A stretch of DNA of 45,127 nt, taken from the IMG/VR virus record IMGVR_UViG_3300042922_000646, positions 1 through 45,127 of that record. One strand, 5' to 3'. The stretch's first letter is position 1; every line of letters begins with the position of its first letter. The notes under the pieces are model-generated. The model was given only the letters and a program-made list of their open reading frames with translations, made no database searches and was not told where the DNA came from. The position numbers were made by a program, and so were the translations under genes. Shown here one piece after another: positions 39,074 through 45,017 of this stretch. The DNA is from a virus.

Positions 39074-39192
39074 TGAGTGGTAATGCACCGCCCGGACTAT
39101 GGGAAATACCTTTAATTATTGCAATGGCAGCATGGGGCTATGTAAAATATAAAGCTGTCTTAGCATGGCGGCGGCTTACGGGGAGGAAGTAG
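39073..39192 (+). CDS. 39-aa membrane peptide in the lysis cassette
   Basis: ATG at 39073 (TAATG overlap with holin stop), TAG at 39192. MSGNAPPGLWEIPLIIAMAA followed by a basic tail: a one-helix membrane peptide. It may be a second small holin or antiholin. Unknown. Confidence 0.6.
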   Translation: MSGNAPPGLWEIPLIIAMAAWGYVKYKAVLAWRRLTGRK

Positions 39193-39194
39193 CC

Positions 39195-39815
39195 ATGACT
39201 GATGAACAATTAGCCTATGAAATAGCGCGGGGGATCGGTCAAACTGGAGTAGAGGGAAATTATGGCAGCGTGTCTTGCAGCACTGCCGGGGATTATCCCA
39301 GTATAGGCATTTCCCAGTGGGAAGGGATCGGAGGTAGGGGAGATTTGTTGCTGAGTTATATTAATGGCGGTGATTATTTCGCAGGCCGGACATATACAGG
39401 TATTCGGCGCAGCGGAGAACTAGACGCGCTTTCTGAGCTGCTTGCATCGCCACAAGGTCAAGAAGCTCAAAACATCATACTGGCGCAGGATTGCCTTTCC
39501 TCATACGTTCCTGCACTGAAGCAAGTACCTGGCTTGGATGATAGCAGGTGCTTTATTTATGCGGGCATATGGTGTCCTACCAGTCACAATGTTGTCAGGA
39601 GGTTTCTGCAAAATCGCACAGACAAATACAATCTCAGGAGCCTAGCTATGTTACGTTATCTATTCCGGGATCAGTATTACATTGCTGCATCAGTCGGAGT
39701 GGAGAATGCAGCCGGTTACGCCAATAGGGCTGAAAACACTTATCAATATGCTGCTGGCAGAGATTTAAGCGAATACGGGGTACAACCTTACGGCAACGGC
39801 CCCTTCGGGAGGTAA
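39195..39815 (+). CDS. Endolysin, muramidase-like
   Basis: 206 aa from ATG at 39195 (GGGAGG upstream; in-frame ATG at 39165 rejected because it overlaps the previous gene). The segment QTGVEGNYGSVSCSTAGDYP with SIGISQWEGIGGRGDLLLSY corresponds to the catalytic Glu motif (E20) and following region found in Clostridial phage glycan hydrolases. No cell-wall-binding repeats are evident. Located between holin and a spanin-like gene, so it is the lysis enzyme. Confidence 0.75.
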   Translation: MTDEQLAYEIARGIGQTGVEGNYGSVSCSTAGDYPSIGISQWEGIGGRGDLLLSYINGGDYFAGRTYTGIRRSGELDALSELLASPQGQEAQNIILAQDCLSSYVPALKQVPGLDDSRCFIYAGIWCPTSHNVVRRFLQNRTDKYNLRSLAMLRYLFRDQYYIAASVGVENAAGYANRAENTYQYAAGRDLSEYGVQPYGNGPFGR

Positions 39816-39820
39816 GGCGA

Positions 39821-40405
39821 TTGGAAACAACAAAAACTTTTATCCGCAATAATTGGAAATACATTATTGGGCTGGCGATACTGCTGGCCTTTTTATTTTG
39901 GGCGCGGGGTGAATACCAGGAGTGGAAGCAGCATAGCAGGAACCAAAGCGCCACGCCTGTTATTAATGTAAATACTGCAGGGGAAGCGTCCAAACCCGGA
40001 GAAACGCAAATCGTATATGTCCAAGGAGAAAATACCCATACCAAGGAAATTGTATATGTACCAAAAGAAACCGACACCACAACCGGAACACCGGAAAAAA
40101 CTGACGTGCAGTTTGATAAGCGCCAGGGCAAGATATATGTAAAAATAAACGGCAAGGAATTTGAAATCCCTGCCGAGGTAACGGAAAACACTAAATTTGA
40201 GAATGGGAAATTAGTTGTAACTGAACAAACTGAAATGCGTATCAACCTTACAACACCTAAGCCTGCAATGAATTTGGGCGTAGGATGGGGAATTAACGGC
40301 CCGGCAGCACAGATGAACGGCCCACTATATAAAAACGTGTCCTGGTGGGTGTATGGAGATCAGAAAACGGCTGCAGGCGGGATTCAGTTCCCAATAATGA
40401 AATAA
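39821..40405 (+). CDS. Membrane-anchored protein, spanin-like position
   Basis: 194 aa, TTG at 39821 after GGGAGG. One N-terminal transmembrane helix (YIIGLAILLAFLFWARGEYQ), then a charged periplasmic/extracytoplasmic part; C-terminal region with Gly/Asn and MNLGVGWGINGPAAQMNG. Location after the endolysin suggests an inner-membrane spanin (Rz-like), which would imply a host with an outer membrane. No family match is certain; a tail-associated or other membrane protein is possible. Confidence 0.5.
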   Translation: METTKTFIRNNWKYIIGLAILLAFLFWARGEYQEWKQHSRNQSATPVINVNTAGEASKPGETQIVYVQGENTHTKEIVYVPKETDTTTGTPEKTDVQFDKRQGKIYVKINGKEFEIPAEVTENTKFENGKLVVTEQTEMRINLTTPKPAMNLGVGWGINGPAAQMNGPLYKNVSWWVYGDQKTAAGGIQFPIMK

Positions 40406-40412
40406 TGTTATT

Positions 40413-40447
40413 GCCCAGTGGCTTCGGCTGCTGGGCTTTTTTATTTT
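40413..40447 (+). terminator. Strong terminator at the end of the lysis cassette
   Basis: GCCCAG (40413-40418) pairs with CTGGGC (40431-40436) extended by wobble pairs, TTCG loop, and TTTTTTATTTT after it. It marks the end of the long late transcript. Confidence 0.85.
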
Positions 40448-40487
40448 AATCATATGTGATACTTTATTATTGAGAGGTGGATTAGAT

Positions 40488-41213
40488 ATGGATTTGTATA
40501 TAATGGCAACTTGGGTATTTATTGCAGTCGGTATCGTTTGTGCTTTACTTGTGAAGTATATTCTTCCTGTATTTGCAACAAGAATTGTAGATAATCATTT
40601 TAATGAAAAGCTAGAAACTCATAAGCATGAATTGCATAATCTAACAGAAGCAGCGAAATTCGACTTTCAGAGAATGTTGTCTGGATTTAACCTTTATGCT
40701 CCTAAACGACATGATGCTTATGAAAAAATGCATAGCAGTATCATTAAAGCTAAAAACTATATTTTTGGATTACGTCTAGCTAGAACAGAGCCAACCTTTT
40801 CTGACTATGATGAGAGTGATGTGCAGGAATATTTGAAAGATATATTGATATTACCGAATGGAAAAATAAAAGAAGTTGTAAATCTCTGGGAGTCCGGTGA
40901 TCAAGAGTCTGCAAAGAAAGAAATTCGACGCTATTTAAAAATTAAAGCTAATCGAGACGCAAGCAATTCCTTTATTGATGCAAATCAATGCTTTTTCGAT
41001 TCATCTTTATATTTATCTAATGGCGCTATAGAATTAGCACAATTACTTTTAAATGACCTTAGAAGCCTGCTGATTAATTACAACTCTGATTATCCCGATA
41101 AGGAATTGAGAGAAGAGAGCAATCAATTAAAAATAAATATAGAAAAAAACATAGAAGAACTCACACTAATTATGAAAATGGAATTATCAGTAGGTTATTA
41201 TGAAGAGAAATAA
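40488..41213 (+). CDS. Membrane-anchored hypothetical protein (moron)
   Basis: 241 aa, ATG at 40488 after GAGAGGTGG. One transmembrane helix at the N-terminus (MATWVFIAVGIVCALLVKYI), then mostly helical, charged cytoplasmic domain (LETHKHELHNLTEAAKFDFQ ...). Bounded by terminators on both sides (40413-40447 and 41230-41260), with low G+C, so it is expressed separately. Such morons often block superinfection or act as defence proteins; no evidence for either here. Family not recognised. Confidence 0.6.
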   Translation: MDLYIMATWVFIAVGIVCALLVKYILPVFATRIVDNHFNEKLETHKHELHNLTEAAKFDFQRMLSGFNLYAPKRHDAYEKMHSSIIKAKNYIFGLRLARTEPTFSDYDESDVQEYLKDILILPNGKIKEVVNLWESGDQESAKKEIRRYLKIKANRDASNSFIDANQCFFDSSLYLSNGAIELAQLLLNDLRSLLINYNSDYPDKELREESNQLKINIEKNIEELTLIMKMELSVGYYEEK

Positions 41214-41229
41214 ATGTAATGCCCTTTGT

Positions 41230-41260
41230 CCGCTCATCCTTCGGGGTGGGCGGTTTTCTA
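41230..41260 (+). terminator. Terminator after the membrane moron
   Basis: CCGCTCATCC (41230-41239), TTCG loop (41240-41243), complementary arm (41244-41253, two G-T pairs), then TTTTCTATTT. Confidence 0.8.
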
Positions 41261-41271
41261 TTTATTGGAGC

Positions 41272-41321
41272 TTTACAAAACAGAACGTTTGTTCTAAAAT
41301 GGCTATACAAACACATGTTCT
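41272..41321 (+). promoter_or_regulatory. SOS promoter with two LexA boxes
   Basis: Promoter TTTACA (41272-41277), 17-base spacer, TAAAAT (41295-41300). The dyad AGAACGTTTGTTCT (41282-41295) fills the spacer and a second, CAAACACATGTTCT (41308-41321), lies at the transcription start. The known Firmicutes LexA consensus is CGAAC-N4-GTTCG-like (CGAACRNRYGTTYC); both boxes match most positions. The promoter drives the small gene at 41337. Confidence 0.75.
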
Positions 41322-41336
41322 AAAAGGAGTAGTAAT

Positions 41337-41567
41337 ATGGCTAAAACATTTATAACTGTAATAGCGGAACACAGCCCAAAAGGGGAAATAAAACCGCTCT
41401 CGATTGTATGGGAAGACGGGCGCAAATATAGTGTAGACAAGGTACTGGACGTAAGAGTGGCAGCATCACTAAAAATGGGCGGTCAGGGTAGGCGCTATAC
41501 TTGCAGGATACATGGCAAAGAGGTATTCCTATTCCATGATTCGGGACAATGGTTTATAGAATCGTAG
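41337..41567 (+). CDS. Small SOS-associated protein
   Basis: 76 aa, ATG at 41337 with AAAGGAG upstream. MAKTFITVIAEHSPKGEIKP, WEDGRKYSVDKVLDVRVAAS and GGQGRRYTCRIHGKEVFLFH: a small beta-rich protein. I recall similar unnamed proteins near SOS (dinB/UmuC-type) genes in Firmicutes. The two LexA boxes upstream indicate DNA-damage control. Function unknown. Confidence 0.75.
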   Translation: MAKTFITVIAEHSPKGEIKPLSIVWEDGRKYSVDKVLDVRVAASLKMGGQGRRYTCRIHGKEVFLFHDSGQWFIES

Positions 41568-41577
41568 CAGGAAAAAT

Positions 41578-41614
41578 ATTACATTTATCGAAAACGTACT
41601 ATAATATGTTTTCG
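41578..41614 (+). promoter_or_regulatory. Promoter and operator of the XRE gene at 41625
   Basis: ATTACA (41578-41583), 16-base spacer, TATAAT (41600-41605). The inverted repeat CGAAAAC (41589-41595) / GTTTTCG (41608-41614) brackets the -10, a likely operator for autoregulation by the XRE product. Confidence 0.55.
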
Positions 41615-41624
41615 GTGGTGAATT

Positions 41625-41858
41625 ATGCTTAAAAATAAATTAGAGAAGATACGATTTAAGTTGAGCGATAAAAAGGGTAGCGAAGTAACCCAACTTGAAT
41701 TTGCAAAAAGCGTGCTAGATGTAGGGCAAAGTCAATATAATCGATGGGCGCGCCAAGAAGTACAGCCTTCATTGGATATGGCATTTTGGTTGGCTGCGAA
41801 GCTAGATTGCAAAATAGAAGATTTATTTGACTATACTCCTCCGAAAACGGGGGAGTAA
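41625..41858 (+). CDS. XRE-family regulator
   Basis: 77 aa, ATG at 41625 after GGTGGTG. Helix-turn-helix in residues 18-60 (EVTQLEFAKSVLDVGQSQYN, RWARQEVQPSLDMAFWLAAK), ending LDCKIEDLFDY, typical of compact XRE repressors. It lies 57 bases past the SOS gene. Likely represses its own promoter and possibly the FtsK module downstream. Confidence 0.85.
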   Translation: MLKNKLEKIRFKLSDKKGSEVTQLEFAKSVLDVGQSQYNRWARQEVQPSLDMAFWLAAKLDCKIEDLFDYTPPKTGE

Positions 41859-41869
41859 TTTTTTATTTT
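41835..41869 (+). terminator. Terminator of the XRE gene
   Basis: ACTCCTCCG (41835-41843), AAAA loop, CGGGGGAGT (41848-41856), then AATTTTTTATTTT. It overlaps the last codons of the XRE gene. Confidence 0.8.
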
Positions 41870-41945
41870 AAATTATGTAGGACAGGCAATTATTATGAAT
41901 GATTGCATATTATAAACTATAAAAAAATGAAAGCGAGGCGAATAT

Positions 41946-43172
41946 ACGACGAGTATACTGTCAGAAATTAAGAATGATATACGTTCTATTTTGCTCCCTA
42001 TGTTCGGTTTAGATATTCCGCTATCTGTAACAGAAACCATAGAAGCGCTATGGCCCGAAACACTCAGGCCGCAGATCCATGCAAAAAAGAAAGCTACTAA
42101 CGGCTATGCATTTACAATCGCGCTTCCTGCAGGAATCAGCTTTAAGGATTTTTGCAGTAAAGCAGATTATTTTAAGGACGCAGCTGGCGGCAATAAAGTA
42201 ACTGTATCTATTAGTCAGTCAGGCAAGATGGCAATTCTACAGATCAACACTAATTTGCTAGGGGATTATTTTAAGTATACTTTTGATTATCCACGGTCCG
42301 GTATTTTGCCGGTTCCCATTGGTTACAGTCAAACCGGATTAGAAGTTATTGACCTGGCTGCATTGCCACACATGCTGATCGGCGGCACTACTGGAGGCGG
42401 AAAGTCTAACAGCATACATGTTATAGTCAATTCCCTTTTAAGCCTTGCAGAGCCGCCTATAATCATCCTGATTGATCTGAAAATGTCGGAGTATAACTAT
42501 TTGGAAGATCAAGTTATGTTGGTTACTGACATTGAAATGGCTGGTCATGCTCTTAATCGATTAGTACAGGAAATGAAGAAGCGGCAGCAGATATTAAAAC
42601 AATCAAGATTTGTGAATGTAGCTAAGTATAACGAGAAGTGTACTCAGAAAATCCCCTACATAGTCTTAATTATTGATGAGTTGGCGGAAATGAAAAACAA
42701 GGATGCCCAGGAAGATCTAGAAACATTGCTCCGTTTGTGTCGGGCTAGCGGTATTTGCATTGTCGCTGCCACACAAAGACCATCAAGCAAGATTTTTACC
42801 AGTAAATCATTTGGAGATGCTAAAGCAAATTTCGTAGGCAGATTATGCTATCAAACCATTTCGAGCATAGATAGCAGAATTATACTGGACTCAGGGGAAG
42901 GGGCGGACCTGCCGAAGATACCCGGCAGGGCATATTGGCGGTTAGGGCGTGAACTAATTGAAATTCAAACACCATACTTAGACCCGGAGGAGGTTATATC
43001 AGTTGACCAATTTTCGACGCCAGTGTTACGAACGGAATTCAAGGATAATGGCAACATTGGCAGAGTGGGGGGTATTGGATACGCAGCAACTTCAAATATT
43101 ATGCTTTCCATCGGAACGGGTAGCACAAAGAAGACTGACGGCACTATTTCAAGAAGGAAGAATAAAGCGTAA
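41946..43172 (+). CDS. FtsK/SpoIIIE-like DNA translocase (coupling protein type)
   Basis: 408 aa if begun at ACG 41946, 7 bases after GAGG; the first standard start (TTG 41991) has no ribosome binding site, and the codons before it (ILSEIKNDIRSI) look coding. FtsK-HerA ATPase: Walker A GGTTGGGKS (about 146-154), LIDLKMSEYNY, Walker B IVLIIDE (239-245), then AATQRPS (274-280). It resembles the TcpA/ConQ-type coupling ATPases of Gram-positive conjugative plasmids and ICEBs1, and replication-linked ATPases of plasmid-like elements. No membrane segment or gamma DNA-reading domain is visible. Overlaps the next gene by 170 bases. Confidence 0.85.
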   Translation, partial: TTSILSEIKNDIRSILLPMFGLDIPLSVTETIEALWPETLRPQIHAKKKATNGYAFTIALPAGISFKDFCSKADYFKDAAGGNKVTVSISQSGKMAILQINTNLLGDYFKYTFDYPRSGILPVPIGYSQTGLEVIDLAALPHMLIGGTTGGGKSNSIHVIVNSLLSLAEPPIIILIDLKMSEYNYLEDQVMLVTDIEMAGHALNRLVQEMKKRQQILKQSRFVNVAKYNEKCTQKIPYIVLIIDELAEMKNKDAQEDLETLLRLCRASGICIVAATQRPSSKIFTSKSFGDAKANFVGRLCYQTISSIDSRIILDSGEGADLPKIPGRAYWRLGRELIEIQTPYLDPEEVISVDQFSTPVLRTEFKDNGNIGRVGGIGYAATSNIMLSIGTGSTKKTDGTISRRKNKA

Positions 43173-43455
43173 CACTCAGGTGTCGCCATACTTGTACTAC
43201 GTAAACAACCAAAAAGAGCCGCTAAAGCGTATAGGCGTAAATTGGGCTAGGTTGTGGATTGCAAAGCGGTGCAGAAGCTGGGAACGCATAGAATTTGATT
43301 ATGATAAATGCATTTGTACGGTGACTAATACGGTCACAGGAGGCACTAAGGAATACTGGATAGTTGACAACGCCTTTAATCTACCGGGCGACCACTCGCT
43401 GATCGTTACTGATGATTGGATAAACAAAATAAGAGGGGAGTTACTATGTACATAG
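43003..43455 (+). CDS. Replication-relaxation family protein
   Basis: 150 aa, TTG at 43003 after GGAGGAGG. Winged-helix N-terminus (ERNSRIMATLAEWGVLDTQQ, LQILCFPSERVAQRRLTALF) with following NQKEPLKRIGVNWARLWIAK, as in Replic_Relax (PF13814) proteins of Firmicutes plasmids and ICEs, suggested to relax plasmid replication control or bind DNA. It usually sits next to an FtsK-like gene. The start lies well inside the FtsK gene, an unusually long overlap. Confidence 0.8.
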   Translation: MTNFRRQCYERNSRIMATLAEWGVLDTQQLQILCFPSERVAQRRLTALFQEGRIKRNTQVSPYLYYVNNQKEPLKRIGVNWARLWIAKRCRSWERIEFDYDKCICTVTNTVTGGTKEYWIVDNAFNLPGDHSLIVTDDWINKIRGELLCT

Positions 43456-43739
43456 TTGTTATGGCGGCGGCTTTGCTAATACCGGCAACTGCTCACGCCG
43501 CAGGGCTTAAAGATTTAATTACCGGCGCTTCTCCAGATGCAAAAACGTATCTGTATGGTGTTATTGCAATATTTGCAGTAGGAATAGTAGGGTTAGCCGG
43601 TTCAATGATTTTATCAGCGTTCGGCAATGCAAAGGTTGCCAGATTAGTGACAAACGGGAGCTACCTGGCTGCAGTTGGTATATTTTTGTCATTGGCATTG
43701 ATGCTATTTAAACAGTTTGTGGAGTTGGTCGTCGGCTAG
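43446..43739 (+). CDS. Pilin-like (TrbC/VirB2-type) membrane protein
   Basis: 97 aa from ATG at 43446 with GAGGGGAG upstream. A signal peptide (VVMAAALLIPATAHAA, cleavable after AHA) is followed by two hydrophobic helices (YGVIAIFAVGIVGLAGSMIL and NGSYLAAVGIFLSLALMLF). This matches the layout of type IV secretion pilins, though many small phage membrane proteins look similar. The FtsK neighbour makes a transfer role plausible. Confidence 0.6.
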   Translation: MYIVVMAAALLIPATAHAAGLKDLITGASPDAKTYLYGVIAIFAVGIVGLAGSMILSAFGNAKVARLVTNGSYLAAVGIFLSLALMLFKQFVELVVG

Positions 43740-43864
43740 TCGTTTGTTTGTTCGGCAGCTATACACTATGGCGTACAAAAACAAGCTCCAAAACCGCATG
43801 GAGGGATTGTCTTTCTCCTATAAAACAGGGTTTCGGTAAGTAATTAAAATAGAGGGGGATTAGC

Positions 43865-44068
43865 ATGGAAAAAATCAATGATATGGTGAACAAAGTTATC
43901 GATGAGTGCGAGAAACAAGGAATACCTTTTCTTGCTGCGTTTGGATTAGAAAAGATTGCCATACTTGAATATGCGCCGGACAATACCCCGGAGCGGATCA
44001 AGAAGGCCCGCACTACATTAATTAGTACAACGAAGCAGGCAAGGCGGCAAATAGAAATTGAGGCATAA
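43865..44068 (+). CDS. Hypothetical 67-aa protein
   Basis: ATG at 43865 after GAGGGGG. Helical: MEKINDMVNKVIDECEKQGI and a C-terminal basic helix (KARTTLISTTKQARRQIEIEA). Last gene of the FtsK module. Not recognised. The 125 bases before it hold no clear signal. Confidence 0.6.
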   Translation: MEKINDMVNKVIDECEKQGIPFLAAFGLEKIAILEYAPDNTPERIKKARTTLISTTKQARRQIEIEA

Positions 44069-44094
44069 ATAACGGGAAATAGTATTATTGCCCA

Positions 44095-44138
44095 AAGGGA
44101 CTTGTCCCTTATTTTGCACCTTACGGCGGTCTGTAAGG
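44095..44138. repeat. Two perfect short inverted repeats, candidate origin elements
   Basis: AAGGGAC / GTCCCTT around TT (44095-44110) and CCTTAC / GTAAGG (44119-44124 and 44133-44138) with an 8-base loop. They occupy a 570-base region (44069-44642) without clear genes, next to the FtsK/Rep-relaxation module. They might be replication- or transfer-origin hairpins. Also present here: the tRNA-like remnant, a terminator and an SOS promoter. Confidence 0.35.
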
Positions 44139-44267
44139 GTCAGAAACGGTCTTAAGCGGTACAAAGTGAGTAGAAAACAATTAACATGTAGATTTGCAAG
44201 AATGGCGTATTTACTGGGACGGCGGGACGTGAAATGAAAATAATAAACGGTAAACAAGCGAAGACCT

Positions 44268-44315
44268 TTTGACTACGAATCAAAAGGTCGCAGGTTAAAA
44301 TTCTATCGGACGTTA
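44268..44315 (+). other. tRNA-Arg (ACG)-like 3' remnant
   Basis: An anticodon arm (TTTTGA, loop CTACGAA, TCAAAA) reads ACG, followed by variable loop AGGTC and a T-arm-like GCAGGTTAAAATTCTAT with a damaged stem, then ATCGGAC. No 5' half is present upstream. It shares GGTCGCAGGTT-AAAT-like bases with the attP core. Most likely a decayed tRNA 3' fragment from an earlier integration or recombination. Confidence 0.55.
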
Positions 44316-44326
44316 ATTACAGACAT

Positions 44327-44362
44327 AAAAAGGCTTTGTGGAAATTCCGCAAAGCCTTTTTT
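44327..44362 (+). terminator. Strong terminator after the tRNA-like remnant
   Basis: AAAAAGGCTTTGTGG (44327-44341), AAATT loop, CCGCAAAGCCTTTTTT (44347-44362); one G-T pair. Typical of tRNA operons, in agreement with the remnant above. Confidence 0.85.
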
Positions 44363-44401
44363 GACAACGACGAAAGAGAAAAAATAGAAGTTGAATAGTT
44401 G

Positions 44402-44430
44402 TTTACTTTCTCGAACGTATGTTCTATAAT
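44402..44430 (+). promoter_or_regulatory. SOS promoter with a near-consensus LexA box
   Basis: TTTACT (44402-44407), 17-base spacer, perfect TATAAT (44425-44430). CGAACGTATGTTCT (44412-44425) fills the spacer and matches the Firmicutes LexA consensus at all but the last position. The design matches that at 41272-41321. It drives the regulator at 44643. Confidence 0.8.
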
Positions 44431-44501
44431 GATAATCAAATATAAAGATTCGGCAAAATTTTCAATAATTTAGCGTAAATTGTCGGAAAATTTATATGTG
44501 A

Positions 44502-44536
44502 AATTAGTATCAATCTTGCAGGTATTGATACTAATT
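44502..44536 (+). repeat. Perfect 13-bp inverted repeat in the SOS leader
   Basis: AATTAGTATCAAT (44502-44514) and ATTGATACTAATT (44524-44536) with 9-base loop, in the 200-base leader between the SOS promoter and the start at 44643; no U-run follows. It could be an operator (possibly for an XRE protein) or an RNA hairpin. Confidence 0.55.
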
Positions 44537-44642
44537 CGTCCAATGTTTAACTAGTTTAACATGATTTTCCATATTTGTTATGGGGGTGAATATAGAAGCG
44601 CTATTGCCTGTTAATACTAAAGTTGCGACAGGAGGTGGCAAA

Positions 44643-45017
44643 TTGATAACTCTAAAAGATATGGGGCTAAAAGCAAAAATTCTGATACCGGCCTGCAAAG
44701 AAGCTGGAGTGAGAATGGACAAAGATCGCGCGTCAAAAATTATTCACGCTCAGACTGTGATAAAGCCTGCTGAAATGGAGGTGATAAGCAGAATACTCAA
44801 TAAGACAATGGACGAGCTATATACCAAACTTGGCTCAGAAGAAGGGGAAATCCCTTGCCCGCTGCTTACATGGCTATGGGGAACAGAAATGATTTGTTGG
44901 AGCTATGCTTGTAATTTATGGGACGACGATGCTCAGTGGTGTAGGTATAAGGGGCTGAAACGGTTTGCAACACGAAACAACCCGACAGTCGAAACTATCG
45001 GGCAGGGTTCTTCTTAA
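44643..45017 (+). CDS. XRE-like regulator under SOS control
   Basis: 124 aa from TTG at 44643, chosen for AGGAGGTGG just upstream (an ATG at 44580 has none). Residues 1-60 (LKAKILIPACKEAGVRMDKD, HAQTVIKPAEMEVISRILNK, TMDELYTKL) follow the outline of small XRE regulators ending in a DELY/ELF motif; residues 65-124 are an unusual Trp/Cys-rich tail (CPLLTWLWGTEMICWSYACN). Its promoter carries a LexA box, so it is switched on by DNA damage. A candidate antirepressor or lytic inducer; unproven. Confidence 0.65.
   Translation: MITLKDMGLKAKILIPACKEAGVRMDKDRASKIIHAQTVIKPAEMEVISRILNKTMDELYTKLGSEEGEIPCPLLTWLWGTEMICWSYACNLWDDDAQWCRYKGLKRFATRNNPTVETIGQGSS
44981..45002. terminator. Convergent hairpin between the two regulators
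   Basis: CCCGACAGT (44981-44989), CGAA loop, ACTATCGGG (44994-45002), one mismatch. It lies in the overlap of two converging genes (44643 plus strand, edge XRE gene minus strand); the T-rich stretch is weak. Confidence 0.45.

Noticed and set aside
43740-43864. Promoter or small RNA between the pilin-like gene and the 67-aa gene
   Set aside because: I found no convincing -10/-35 pair, hairpin or open frame.
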